64,000 nt of DNA from CAUSKK01 sp963532425 (GCA_963532425.1 CAUSKK010000004.1:1-64000), one strand, 5' to 3'. Positions 30,617-39,472 are shown, counted from the stretch's first letter. Notes: generated by a model not told the origin, from the letters alone. Translations and numbers: made by a program.

Positions 30617-31996
30617 ATGAGTACAGGAAAAATTATTCAGGTTATTGGCGCGGTGGTTGACATTGAGTTTCCCCGTGATGCCGTGCCAAACATCAACGAC
30701 GCCCTGGTGGCCGATGAAAACGCCATTACCTTTGAGGTGCAACAGCAGCTCGGCGACGGTGTGGTGCGTACCATCGCCATGGGCACCTCCGAGGGTCTAC
30801 GCCGGGGTCTGGAAGTAAAAAACACCGGTGCCCCTATCTCGGTGCCGGTGGGCAAAGCGACCCTGGGCCGCATTGTGAACGTACTGGGTACACCCATCGA
30901 CCACAAGGGCGACATTGGCACCGATGAGCGTTGGGCTATCCACCGTCAGGCCCCGGCCTATGACGAGCTAGCCAGCTCCACCGAGCTGCTGGAAACGGGC
31001 ATCAAGGTTATCGACCTGCTCTGCCCCTTCGCCAAGGGGGGCAAGGTGGGCCTCTTCGGCGGCGCCGGCGTGGGTAAAACCGTCAACATGATGGAGCTGA
31101 TTCGTAACATCGCCATTGAGCACAGCGGCTATTCGGTCTTTGCCGGCGTCGGCGAACGGACCCGGGAAGGGAATGACTTCTACCACGAAATGGCTGAATC
31201 CAACGTTCTGGACAAGGTTTCACTGGTTTACGGCCAGATGAACGAGCCGGCCGGTAACCGTTTCCGGGTGGCCCTGACCGGCCTGACCATGGCCGAATAC
31301 TTCCGCGACGAGGGCCGCGACGTGCTCTTCTTCGTTGATAACATCTACCGCTACACCCTGGCCGGCACGGAAGTATCCGCATTGCTGGGTCGCATGCCCT
31401 CGGCGGTGGGCTACCAGCCCACCCTGGCCGAGGAAATGGGCCGGCTGCAGGAGCGGATTACCTCCACCAAAACCGGTTCCATCACCTCCATTCAGGCGGT
31501 CTACGTGCCAGCGGACGACCTGACCGACCCCTCGCCGGCCACCACCTTCGCCCACCTGGATGCCACCGTGGTGCTGTCGCGGCAGATTGCCGAGCTCGGT
31601 ATCTATCCGGCCGTGGACCCGCTGGATTCCACCTCCCGCCAGCTCGACCCGTTGATTATCGGCGACGAACACTATCAAACTGCCCGCCGGGTGCAGGGTG
31701 TACTGCAGCGCTACAAGGAACTGCGCGACATCATCGCCATTCTCGGCATGGACGAGCTCTCCGAAGAGGATAAGCAGGTGGTTTCCCGGGCCCGGAAAAT
31801 CCAGCGCTTCCTATCCCAGCCGTTCTTCGTGGCCGAGGTATTCACCGGCTCGCCGGGCAAATATGTGTCGCTGAAGGATACCATCAAGGGCTTCAAGGGC
31901 ATCGTTGAGGGTGAATATGACCATCTGCCGGAACAGGCCTTCTACATGGTGGGTTCCATTGATGAGGCCGTCGCCAAAGCCGAAACCATGAAGTGA
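30617..31996 (+). CDS. atpD: ATP synthase F1 subunit beta (catalytic)
   Basis: A 459-residue catalytic subunit with P-loop GGAGVGKTV near residue 150, the catalytic Glu in AGVGERTREGND, the Walker B strand VLFFVDNIYRYT, and the signature PSAVGYQPTLAEEMG. RBS AAGAGG lies before ATG 30617. Confidence 0.99.
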   Translation: MSTGKIIQVIGAVVDIEFPRDAVPNINDALVADENAITFEVQQQLGDGVVRTIAMGTSEGLRRGLEVKNTGAPISVPVGKATLGRIVNVLGTPIDHKGDIGTDERWAIHRQAPAYDELASSTELLETGIKVIDLLCPFAKGGKVGLFGGAGVGKTVNMMELIRNIAIEHSGYSVFAGVGERTREGNDFYHEMAESNVLDKVSLVYGQMNEPAGNRFRVALTGLTMAEYFRDEGRDVLFFVDNIYRYTLAGTEVSALLGRMPSAVGYQPTLAEEMGRLQERITSTKTGSITSIQAVYVPADDLTDPSPATTFAHLDATVVLSRQIAELGIYPAVDPLDSTSRQLDPLIIGDEHYQTARRVQGVLQRYKELRDIIAILGMDELSEEDKQVVSRARKIQRFLSQPFFVAEVFTGSPGKYVSLKDTIKGFKGIVEGEYDHLPEQAFYMVGSIDEAVAKAETMK

Positions 31997-32003
31997 GGTG
32001 GCC

Positions 32004-32420
32004 ATGGCCAAGACCCTGAAAGTTACGATAGTCAGTGCCGACCGCCAGCTCTTCAAGGGCGAGGTGGAACGGGTGGTGGCCACGGCCAGCACCGGTGAAC
32101 TCGGCATTCTGGCGGGCCATACGCCGTTGCTGGCGCTGCTCAAACCCGGTCAGGTGCGCCTGACCCTGAGCGACGGCCAGGAGGAGGTTATCTACGTCTC
32201 CGGTGGCTTCATTGAGGTGCAGCCGACGCGGACGGTGATTCTCGCCGACGAGGCCGAGCGGGCCGAAGCGCTGGACGAAGAGAAAATTCGCCAGCAGCGG
32301 GCCGAGGCCGAGGCCCGGATTCGCGACAAGACCATCAGCAAGGTGGACCACGACCGGGCGGAAATCATGCTGATGCAAACCATCGCCAAGATGTCTGCCC
32401 TTAACCGCAAAAAACGTTAA
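32004..32420 (+). CDS. atpC: ATP synthase F1 subunit epsilon
   Basis: The 138-residue epsilon subunit has the N-terminal beta-sandwich (TLKVTIVSADRQLFKGEVE, GELGILAGHTPLLALLKPG) and the C-terminal helical pair AEARIRDKTISKVDHDRAEI. GAGG five bases before ATG 32004 selects this start over a GTG at 31998. It is the final gene of the atp operon. Confidence 0.97.
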   Translation: MAKTLKVTIVSADRQLFKGEVERVVATASTGELGILAGHTPLLALLKPGQVRLTLSDGQEEVIYVSGGFIEVQPTRTVILADEAERAEALDEEKIRQQRAEAEARIRDKTISKVDHDRAEIMLMQTIAKMSALNRKKR

Positions 32421-32424
32421 AACC

Positions 32425-32459
32425 GAAGCGCTTCCCTTCCCCCGGAAGCGCTTTTTTTT
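32425..32459 (+). terminator. Terminator of the atp operon built from palindrome arms
   Basis: GAAGCGCTTC at 32425 and GGAAGCGCTT at 32444 pair over ten base pairs around a pyrimidine-rich loop and are followed by eight T residues, starting four bases after the atpC stop. Confidence 0.9.
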
Positions 32460-32510
32460 GTGCTTCTGGGGAAGCCGCTTCGTTACGAGACACGCAGAAC
32501 GCCGAAGCGC

Positions 32511-32994
32511 TTCTTTACCTTTTATTAAACAAAGCCCCCTTCTCACCCTCCTCATTCTAGGCCTGCTCAGCGGCAGGGGCAGCTCCAGCCCCACCGCCGC
32601 CCTCCAATCCCATCCCACCGACATCCGGGCCGTGCTCGGCCAGCCCCTGAATTCCGTACCCACACCGGGGGCTAATCTCGCCCTTACACCGGGGGCTAAT
32701 CCCGCTCCCGACCACGTCCCACCACTCCAGCCCGCCCCCACATCATTGATTTAACCAGCGTTTATCAGGCCGGCACCGACGGTAAACCGAAGCGCTTCAA
32801 TATGGGCCAGCTCTCCACCCCGTCGGAACATCTGGAACGGCACCGGCCGGAGCCACTGCCGGCGGAAAAAATCAGCCAAGGACGGCGGCCAGTTTGACCA
32901 GCCGGTGCCCCGGGAACTTATCTGGAATGACCCGGCCATCTGGAACGACCCGCACTATAAGGGCGCCTATGGGGCCGTTCGCGTTATTGATTAA
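32511..32994 (+). pseudogene. Degraded gene of a possible secreted protein
   Basis: A hydrophobic leader (SPLLTLLILGLLSG, near 32530-32575) continues in one frame to a stop at about 32754. Coding-like sequence then resumes in another frame (HIIDLTSVYQAGTDGKPKRF) to a stop near 32898, and in a third frame as GGQFDQPVPRELIWNDPAIW before YKGAYGAVRVID and TAA at 32994. The composition looks protein-like across the frame changes, so I read it as a gene with at least two frameshifts. A GAAGCGCTTC copy (32789) lies inside. A short direct repeat, ACACCGGGGGCTAATC, occurs twice near 32668-32705. I recognise no family. Confidence 0.4.
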
Positions 32995-33400
32995 ACGCTG
33001 ATTTTCCCCGACGGGAAGCGCTTCCTCCTTATTCTGTCATTCCAAACCGAAGCGCTTCGCCAAAGAAAGATTCTCAAACGAAGCGCTTCGTTCTTGCCCG
33101 CCTTGCCTACTAAAAGCGCTTCCCTATTCCCCGCCATTCCAAACCGAAGCGCTTCACTCTGGAAGACTACTAGCCAAGCGAAGCGCTTACCCAGTCTCAA
33201 AAACCGAAGCGCTTCCTAAACAACTAGGCCGTTGGCTGCCCTTCTTCTCTGGCTGCCCAGAGCGAAGCGCTCTCTGCTCGGCCTGCTGGAAGCGCTTCAC
33301 TCTTACTGGCCGTTTTAAACCGAAGCGCTTCGGGCTAAGGACTACCCAAACGAAGCGCTCCCCCGGCGCCGGCAAAAAACCCGTTTTCAACGCCCCGTAC
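32995..33400. repeat. Palindrome cluster D upstream of the PEBP-like gene
   Basis: Seven exact GAAGCGCTTC copies occur at 33015, 33049, 33080, 33146, 33206, 33289 and 33322, with near-copies at 33178, 33264 and 33351. Here most copies are preceded by CAAACC or AAAACC, the inverse of the TTTGG flank seen after copies in cluster C. No gene is credible. The remaining 33401-33531 holds nothing I can name beyond the next gene's ribosome binding site. Confidence 0.88.
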
Positions 33401-33531
33401 TCGGGGGCAAATCCTAACCAAAACGTAAGCCCGTGGCCCCTTTAAACCGCCGCCGGCCGGGCGCTACAATCGCAGAAGTGCCGGTTTGGTGTACAGACCG
33501 GGACATTTGTCCAACTGCTAAGGAGTCCGCC

Positions 33532-34014
33532 ATGACCTCATTTATCCTCACCTCGCCCCAATTCCAGGACGGCGACTATCTGCCCAAAGTCCTGGCCCAC
33601 GGTGCCGCCGGCGGTCGCAACCATTCCCCGGCCCTGCGCTGGCAGCATCTCCCCCCGGACACCCAGAGCCTGGCCCTCTCCTGCTATGACCCGGACGCCC
33701 CCACCGGCTCTGGCTTCTGGCACTGGTACGTGATTAATCTGCCGGTCAGCTGCACCGAACTGCCGGAAAATGCCAACGTCGTTGGACTGCCGGCCGGCAG
33801 CTGGGTGGCCCGCAACGACTACGGCCAGCACGACTACGGCGGCCCCTGTCCGCCACCGGGCCACGGCCCCCACCACTACATCTTTACCCTCCACGCCCTG
33901 GACTGCCCCCGGCTGGAGCTACCGCCGGACATCAGCACCGCCGCCGTCGGCTTCAACGTCTGGCAGCACCGCATCGCCAGCGCCACCCTGACCGGCCTCT
34001 ACCGCCAGGACTAG
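33532..34014 (+). CDS. YbhB/YbcL family Raf kinase inhibitor-like (PEBP) protein
   Basis: The 160-residue product carries the bacterial PEBP signatures GRNHSPALRWQHLP, YDPDAPTGSGFWHWYVIN and YGGPCPPPGHGPHHYIFTLH, which line the conserved anion-binding pocket. Function in bacteria is poorly known. AAGGAG lies eight bases before ATG 33532; a frame reaching back to 33433 lacks support. It is monocistronic and convergent with the ula operon, sharing a bidirectional terminator. Confidence 0.92.
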   Translation: MTSFILTSPQFQDGDYLPKVLAHGAAGGRNHSPALRWQHLPPDTQSLALSCYDPDAPTGSGFWHWYVINLPVSCTELPENANVVGLPAGSWVARNDYGQHDYGGPCPPPGHGPHHYIFTLHALDCPRLELPPDISTAAVGFNVWQHRIASATLTGLYRQD

Positions 34015-34021
34015 GCCCTAA

Positions 34022-34056
34022 AAAAAGCGCTTCCTAAGGGAAGCGCTTCTTTATTT
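34022..34056. terminator. Bidirectional terminator between the PEBP-like gene and ulaD
   Basis: AAGCGCTTCC and GGAAGCGCTT pair around TAAG. The hairpin has an A run on its left and a T-rich run on its right, so it can terminate both converging transcripts. An exact palindrome sits at 34040. Confidence 0.85.
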
Positions 34057-34064
34057 CTAGGCCG

Positions 34065-34733
34065 TTACCAGTATTTATCGATTTCGGCACGAATGGCCCG
34101 GGCCGTGGCCGGACCCTGCTCGCCCACCAGCGCCCGACCGGCAATGAAGACCTTGGCCGAACGAATCTCCCGGAACAGCTGAATTTGCTCGGGGACGATG
34201 CCACCGGTGATGGACAGTTCCAGGCCCAAATCGGCCAGCCTTTTCATCTTCTCGATGTCCGCGTCGGTCCAGCCCTTGCCGGCCAGCTCCGCATCGCGGG
34301 AACGGTGAAAAATGGCCTGTTTAACGCCCAGCTCCACCCAGCGGCGGGCGTCCTCATAGGTCCAGTTGCCGTAGATTTCCACCTGAATTTCCTTCGGTCG
34401 CCCCGGCCCGGCCTGGCTGAGCTCCTCGGCCACCTTCTGGGCGGCGGCCAGGGTGGCCGGGTGGGCGGCGGCGGAGACGGTGAGCCAGTCGGCGCCGGCC
34501 CCAAAGGCCAGGCGGGCGAGGATTTCGCCGGCGTCGGTGGTTTTCAAATCACAGACCAGAATATGTTGCGGATGCAGGGCGCGCAGCACCTTCACCGCCT
34601 TCATGCCCTCGGCGCAGGCCAGAATGGTGCCCACCTCGATGATGTCCACCAGCGGCGCCGCCTGCTGGGCGTCGGCAACGGCCTTTTCCAAACTCAAGGA
34701 ATCCAGGGCTATTTGCAATAGGGGTTTCGTCAT
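34065..34733 (-). CDS. ulaD: 3-keto-L-gulonate-6-phosphate decarboxylase
   Basis: The 222-residue TIM-barrel protein belongs to the orotidine-monophosphate-decarboxylase suprafamily. It shows LQIALDSLSLEKAVADAQ, DIIEVGTILACAEGMKAV, the Mg-binding motif HILVCDLKTTDAGEIL, IFHRSRDAELAGKGW and ITGGIVPEQI. UlaD decarboxylates 3-keto-L-gulonate-6-P to L-xylulose-5-P in ascorbate fermentation. GGAGG five bases before ATG 34733 sets the start. It is last in the minus-strand ula operon, separated from ulaB by a hairpin. Confidence 0.93.
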   Translation of the reverse strand: MTKPLLQIALDSLSLEKAVADAQQAAPLVDIIEVGTILACAEGMKAVKVLRALHPQHILVCDLKTTDAGEILARLAFGAGADWLTVSAAAHPATLAAAQKVAEELSQAGPGRPKEIQVEIYGNWTYEDARRWVELGVKQAIFHRSRDAELAGKGWTDADIEKMKRLADLGLELSITGGIVPEQIQLFREIRSAKVFIAGRALVGEQGPATARAIRAEIDKYW

Positions 34734-34743
34734 GTTGTCCTCC

Positions 34744-34772
34744 AAAAAAGAGCGCTTCCCGAGGGAAGCGCT
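34744..34772 (-). terminator. Terminator-like hairpin between ulaB and ulaD
   Basis: On the minus strand AGCGCTTCC / GGAAGCGCT pairs around a CTCG loop and is followed by six T residues that run into the ulaD ribosome binding site. It may reduce expression of ulaD relative to the PTS genes. Confidence 0.75.
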
Positions 34773-34779
34773 TTATTCA

Positions 34780-35067
34780 TCAGGCCAGGCCGGCTTCCTG
34801 CAGCCGGGTTTTGGCCTCGTCCACGGACAGAATGTTTTTCATGCCGATGACCTTGACGCCGGCGGCCTCGGCGTCCTTGAACATATCGACGAAGTTGGCC
34901 GAACAGAAGACCACGTCGTACTGCTTGGCCGTGGATTTGCCCTCGGAGATGGAACAGTGGTGGATATTGGTAATTTCAATGCCCAAATCCTTCAAGGCCT
35001 GCTGCACCTTCATTTTCATCATCAGGCTGGTGCCGGCACCGTTGGCGCAAGAAACTAATACTTTCAT
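34780..35067 (-). CDS. ulaB: Ascorbate-specific PTS enzyme IIB
   Basis: A 95-residue IIB protein with the phosphorylated Cys in the loop VLVSCANGAGTSLMMKMKV near residue 7, and a domain typical of the ascorbate/galactitol IIB class. It transfers phosphate from UlaC to ascorbate entering through UlaA. It lies nine bases downstream of ulaA. Confidence 0.93.
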   Translation of the reverse strand: MKVLVSCANGAGTSLMMKMKVQQALKDLGIEITNIHHCSISEGKSTAKQYDVVFCSANFVDMFKDAEAAGVKVIGMKNILSVDEAKTRLQEAGLA

Positions 35068-35076
35068 AGAAACTCC

Positions 35077-36564
35077 TTATTTTTCAGGAAATTGACGTTT
35101 GTATTCCTCGTAGTCTTCCACCATGAGGAAATAGCCCTTGGGATTGCGATAGTACTCAATCTGCGGCAGCAGAATCAGGATAAGCACCACCACCCCGAAG
35201 CCCACATAGGCGAAGTGATGCATCAGCCAGGTGAAGCCGGGCCAGAGCACCGCCCAGTCCCACATGCCCAGATAGCCGGTTTCTAGGCCCACCTGCAGGC
35301 CGTTGTAGGCGATAACCGCCCAGTGGACGATGAAGGCCGTACCGAAAATCTGGCAGATGCCGGAAATCAGCGGCAGCACGAAGGCCGCCTTGTAGCCGCC
35401 GTGGCGGTTGGCATAGAGGGCAATGGTGGCGTTGTCGAAGAACATGGGAATAAAGCCGGCGATGACCACCACCGGGCTGCCCAGGGCCAGCAGCACCGCC
35501 AGCCCGATGAACTGGCCGATGGCGCCCATGACGAAGCCGATGGTGATGGCGTTCTGGGAGCCGAAACCGTAGACGGCGGCACAGTCCACGCCGGGCACTG
35601 CGCCGGGCAGCCACCGATTGGAAATGCCCTGGAAGGATTCGGTGAGCTCGGCCACGAAGGTTTTCACCCCCAGCTGTAGCACCGCCAGCCAGACCGAGAA
35701 TTTCATGGCCGTATTGATGATGTAGAAGAAGAAGTTGTCCTTCTCGCCCATCAGCTTCTTCGCCAGCAGGTATTCGCTGCCCAGGGCCGTGATAATCACG
35801 CCGAAGAACAGGGTCATGATGAGTGTGGTGGCCACCATGTTCTCGTTGAAGATGGACATGAAGCCGGGCAGCTTGATGTCCTCGATTTTCCTGGTGCTCT
35901 CCCCCCGTTTGCCGCCGAAGCAGACCTTGGCCAGCCAGCTGAACACGGCAATGCCAAACATCTGCTGGTGGGCGACGCAGTAGCCGGCGCCGTCGGTGAG
36001 GCGCTGGGAGGGGGCAATGGTCATATTGGAACCGACGGCCCAGTAGAGGCCGAGGGCAATGGACATCATCAGCAGCATTTGCCCCTCGCCGGCCTGGGGG
36101 AAGCAGAAGAAGAAGAGCCAGAAGGCCGTGGCCGCCTGCTGCACCTGAATGTGGCCGGTGGTGAAGACGGCGCGCAGCTTGGTGATTTTCTGGAAGCGCA
36201 CCAGCAGCAGATTCAGAATGAAGGCAATCAGCAGCAGAATCATCACCGAGGAAAAGGACTTGCCGAGCCGGTCGAGGCCCTGTTCCACCGCCGTTTGTCC
36301 CCAGTAGGGGTCCATGACCGCCGCGCTGAGGTTAAAGCGCTCCTTCAGGCCGAAGAGTATGGGCCGGAAGGTGCCAATCATGCCCTTGGCCGATTCGGAC
36401 AGAATCAGATAGCCGACGCTGGCCTTGATAAAGCCGGAAAGCGCTTCGTACCAGGGCTTTTTCATCAGCAGGTAGCCGGCCAGCACCATCAGACCGATGA
36501 AGAATTGCGGTTGCTTCAGGATGTTATTGACGAAGAATTCCCAGGGAATCAGTAAGAAATTCAT
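35077..36564 (-). CDS. ulaA: Ascorbate-specific PTS enzyme IIC permease
   Basis: The 495-residue integral membrane protein has about eleven hydrophobic segments and UlaA/SgaT-family blocks such as FRPILFGLKERFNLSAAVMD, TTGHIQVQQAATAFWL, AVGSNMTIAPSQRLTDGAG and GFIPMFFDNATIALYANRHG. It imports L-ascorbate with coupled phosphorylation. It lies nine bases after ulaC. Confidence 0.95.
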   Translation of the reverse strand: MNFLLIPWEFFVNNILKQPQFFIGLMVLAGYLLMKKPWYEALSGFIKASVGYLILSESAKGMIGTFRPILFGLKERFNLSAAVMDPYWGQTAVEQGLDRLGKSFSSVMILLLIAFILNLLLVRFQKITKLRAVFTTGHIQVQQAATAFWLFFFCFPQAGEGQMLLMMSIALGLYWAVGSNMTIAPSQRLTDGAGYCVAHQQMFGIAVFSWLAKVCFGGKRGESTRKIEDIKLPGFMSIFNENMVATTLIMTLFFGVIITALGSEYLLAKKLMGEKDNFFFYIINTAMKFSVWLAVLQLGVKTFVAELTESFQGISNRWLPGAVPGVDCAAVYGFGSQNAITIGFVMGAIGQFIGLAVLLALGSPVVVIAGFIPMFFDNATIALYANRHGGYKAAFVLPLISGICQIFGTAFIVHWAVIAYNGLQVGLETGYLGMWDWAVLWPGFTWLMHHFAYVGFGVVVLILILLPQIEYYRNPKGYFLMVEDYEEYKRQFPEK

Positions 36565-36572
36565 GGCGGCTC

Positions 36573-37040
36573 CTAGATTTGGTATTGGGCCGCCAGGGCG
36601 CGCAGGGCGTCCACGCTGTCGGCGGCGAGCAGGTCGGCAATCAGGGCCTCATTGTCCAGCAGGGTGGCCAGGGCCGACATGTTTTCCAGATGCTGCTCGT
36701 GGTTCTGCGAGGCCAGGGTGAAGAAGAGCCGGGCGTTTTTCTCGGCGTCGTTGGGGTCAAACACCACCGGCTCGGCCACCCGCATGAAGGAAATGGCGGT
36801 TTTGAAGACGCCGGCGGCGTTCTCCTGGGAGTGGGGCATGGCCACATCGGGAATAATCACGATGTAGGGGCCGTACTTTTCCACACAGGCGATGATGTCC
36901 TCGGCATAGCTGGCGTCGACGGTGCCGGTGGCCTGGAGCGGCTCACAGGCGGCGCGAATGGCCGCGCGCCAGTCGGCACAGCGCTCTTTGAAATTGACGT
37001 GCCCCTGCTGGAGCATCTGGCTGAGTAAGGGGATAGACAT
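36573..37040 (-). CDS. ulaC: Ascorbate-specific PTS enzyme IIA
   Basis: This 155-residue IIA of the fructose/mannitol type has the active His in IIPDVAMPHSQENAAG near residue 70, then FDPNDAEKNARLFFTLAS. It passes phosphate from HPr to UlaB. It lies between ulaG and ulaA in one operon with short gaps. Confidence 0.93.
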   Translation of the reverse strand: MSIPLLSQMLQQGHVNFKERCADWRAAIRAACEPLQATGTVDASYAEDIIACVEKYGPYIVIIPDVAMPHSQENAAGVFKTAISFMRVAEPVVFDPNDAEKNARLFFTLASQNHEQHLENMSALATLLDNEALIADLLAADSVDALRALAAQYQI

Positions 37041-37049
37041 GGCCGTTCC

Positions 37050-38141
37050 TTAGAGCATGGATTTGAACGGAATGTTTTGCTCGTGCTCGAAGCAGTCGTC
37101 GAAGCCGCGCGGGAAGTGGAATTCGGTCAAATCCTTGTCCTGCGGGTAGACATATTTACCGCCCACCTCCCAGATGAAGGGATGGAATTTGTACTGCAGC
37201 CGGTCTTTACGCATGCGCCAGAGCTGTAGGATTTCGTTGGTGCTGGCCATGAAGTTGGTCCAGATGTCGTGGTGGACGGGAATAATCACCTTGGTGCGCA
37301 GCGCTTCGGCCATGCGCAGCAGGTCGATGGAGGTCATCTTGTCGGCAATGCCCACCGGATTTTCGCCGTAGTTGTTCAGGGCCACGTCGATGTCGTAGTC
37401 CTTGCCGTGCTTGGCGAAATAGATGGAATAGTGGGAATCGGCGCCGTGGTAGATGTTGCCGCCGGGGGTTTTAAAGAGATAGTTCACGGCTTTGCGGCCC
37501 ATCTCCTCATCGCTGGGACAGAGGCCCTTCAGCTCGCCGCCCTGTTCCTCGGCGCCCTCCACCGGCAGGGTTACCAGACAGGTGCGGTCGAAGGAATCCA
37601 GGGCGTGAATTTCCACGTCCTTCAGCTTGACCACGTCGCCGGGCTTCACGGTGATGCAGCGGTCGGCGGGCACGCCCCAGTCGGTCCACAGCTTGACGCA
37701 GTGCCAGGGGCCAATGAATTTCACGTGGTTCAACTTCGGATTATTGACGATGGCGGCGGCCACGTTCACGTCGATGTGGTCGCTGTGGTAGTGGGAGGCC
37801 AGAATGAAATCCACCTCGTTGATGGCGAAGGGGTCCAGCACCACCGGGGCGGCGCGCAGGTTCGGCTGCAACTTACGCACGCCGGCCATGTTGGCCATCT
37901 GGTGGCCGCGCACCATGTCTTTGACTTTTTTGGTGTTTTTACCGCGACCGCACCACAAATCCATGCAGATATTGGCACCACCGGGGGTTTTCAGCCAGAT
38001 GCCGACGCAGCCCAGCCACCACAGGGCGAAATTGCCGGCCGGCACCACCTCCTGTTCGATTTCCTCGTTGAGCCAGGTACCCCATTCGGGGAAGGTGGAA
38101 AGAATCCATTTTTCCCGGTTAATTTCGCTGATTTTGCTCAT
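37050..38141 (-). CDS. ulaG: L-ascorbate-6-phosphate lactonase
   Basis: The 363-residue metallo-beta-lactamase-fold enzyme begins MSKISEINREKWILSTFPEW, has the metal motif ASHYHSDHIDVN (HxHxDH) near residue 118 and HGADSHYSIYFAKHG later. UlaG opens the lactone ring of ascorbate-6-P. GGAG lies eight bases before ATG 38141. It is the first gene of the operon, whereas in E. coli ulaG is divergent from ulaABCDEF. ulaE, ulaF and a ulaR-type regulator are not nearby. Confidence 0.95.
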   Translation of the reverse strand: MSKISEINREKWILSTFPEWGTWLNEEIEQEVVPAGNFALWWLGCVGIWLKTPGGANICMDLWCGRGKNTKKVKDMVRGHQMANMAGVRKLQPNLRAAPVVLDPFAINEVDFILASHYHSDHIDVNVAAAIVNNPKLNHVKFIGPWHCVKLWTDWGVPADRCITVKPGDVVKLKDVEIHALDSFDRTCLVTLPVEGAEEQGGELKGLCPSDEEMGRKAVNYLFKTPGGNIYHGADSHYSIYFAKHGKDYDIDVALNNYGENPVGIADKMTSIDLLRMAEALRTKVIIPVHHDIWTNFMASTNEILQLWRMRKDRLQYKFHPFIWEVGGKYVYPQDKDLTEFHFPRGFDDCFEHEQNIPFKSML

Positions 38142-38701
38142 AGATTTGCTCCAGTTTGATTAATGATGCGGTAGCCGGCCCGACGCCGGATTTTTGAGCG
38201 CCTCTTCAACGCCAGACTTGAAGCCTATTTTAGGGCCGCCGGCCCTGTAACGGCGTGAAAAAACGCTAAGTCTTTACGGGGGAATGTTTCCCCCCTTCGA
38301 CGGGGGAAGCGCTTCAATTTTTCTGGCTTTTGAACCCGAAGCGCTCCCCCGGGTCGGAAATCCATTGGCTGAGAACGAAGCGCTTCCCCTGGAAGACAAG
38401 CAGCCAGCTGGAAAGGGTTCTTTTGGAAGGAAGCGCTTCGCTCTGGAAGGCCTTGGGGATTGAAGCGCTTCCTTCTGGGTCGAAATACCGAAGCGCTTCG
38501 TTGAGAAAGCCTTAGCGGGCCGAAGCGCTTCGGTTTGGAAGGAACGAGTTAAAGCCAGCCAGCGGGCCGGGGAAAAAAGGGGGAGCGCTTCGTTTTTTAA
38601 GGGGCAGGGCGAAGCGAGCCAACGGCTGGGATAAAAAAAGAAAGCGCTTCCCGGCGAAAGCTTTCCCCGGGGAAGCGCTTCGTATCAAAGCAACGGGAGG
38701 G
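38142..38701. repeat. ulaG upstream region and palindrome cluster E
   Basis: The first 150 bp next to ulaG presumably contains its promoter; I could not settle one. From 38300 to 38690 there are seven exact GAAGCGCTTC copies (38306, 38377, 38430, 38462, 38490, 38522 and 38672) and near-copies at 38338, 38583 and 38641. Several are followed by GCTCTGGAAGG or GGTTTGGAAGG. No gene is credible. The cluster adjoins the 3' end of scpA. Confidence 0.87.
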
Positions 38702-39472
38702 CTAGGCCGCCGGTCGGGCCCGCACCCAGATTTCCGCAAATAGCCGTTCCTGCTGCCACTGCAGCAGCTGGGCCTTGTCCAGTTCCAGCAGGGCCATCAG
38801 GCTGAGCACCACCCCGGCCCGGCCCTCCTCCGGCCGGCGGAAATGGTCCAGACTCTGCCACTCGTCGCTGAGGCCCCGTTCCAGCTCCAGGAGCCGGTCG
38901 GCCAGGGTCAGCGGGTCGCGGGCCACGGCGTGTTCCTGGAGAAACTCCCGCCGGGCCTGGAGGGCCGCCATCGCCTCGTGCAGCCGTTCCAGGCTGGGTT
39001 CCGGCGGCGGCAGCGGTTCGGCCACGGTCAGGGCGCTGGTGCTGATGCCGGCGCCCACCCGGGGCAGGGCCTCCAGCAGGGCGGCCCCGGTCTTGGTCTG
39101 GGCGTAGCGCAGCAGCTGTTCGCTGAGCTCCCGGCGTGGGTCGTCCAGGGGCTGCTCGCCGGCCTGGAGGCGCTGGTGCGGCAGCAGCAGCCGGGCCTTA
39201 ATCTCGGCCAGGGTTACGGCCATGAGCAGATATTCGGCGGCCAGGCTCATATCCAGCTCCTTCATCAGGGCGATGTAGTGCAGATACTGTTCGGTGATTT
39301 CGGCCACGGGAATGTCGCGGATGTCGAAGTTATCCTTGCGAATCAGGTAGAGCAGCAAATCCAACGGCCCCTCGAAGGCCAGCAGCAGCACGCGCAGGGC
39401 GTCCGGCGGAATGTACAAATCCCGGGGCAGCTTCTCCAGCGGCTCGCCGAAAATCAGCGCCTGCTGTTCCAT
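38702..39472 (-). CDS. scpA: Segregation and condensation protein A
   Basis: The 256-residue product is the kleisin ScpA, with the N-terminal SMC-binding signature LLAFEGPLDLLLYLIRKDNF followed by DIRDIPVAEITEQYL, and the C-terminal FRRPEEGRAGVVLSLMALLE and AEIWVRARP. It bridges SMC and ScpB in chromosome condensation. No scpB follows; cluster E lies downstream. The ATG overlaps the stop of the upstream secreted unknown protein by one base (TGATG). Confidence 0.93.
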   Translation of the reverse strand: MEQQALIFGEPLEKLPRDLYIPPDALRVLLLAFEGPLDLLLYLIRKDNFDIRDIPVAEITEQYLHYIALMKELDMSLAAEYLLMAVTLAEIKARLLLPHQRLQAGEQPLDDPRRELSEQLLRYAQTKTGAALLEALPRVGAGISTSALTVAEPLPPPEPSLERLHEAMAALQARREFLQEHAVARDPLTLADRLLELERGLSDEWQSLDHFRRPEEGRAGVVLSLMALLELDKAQLLQWQQERLFAEIWVRARPAA

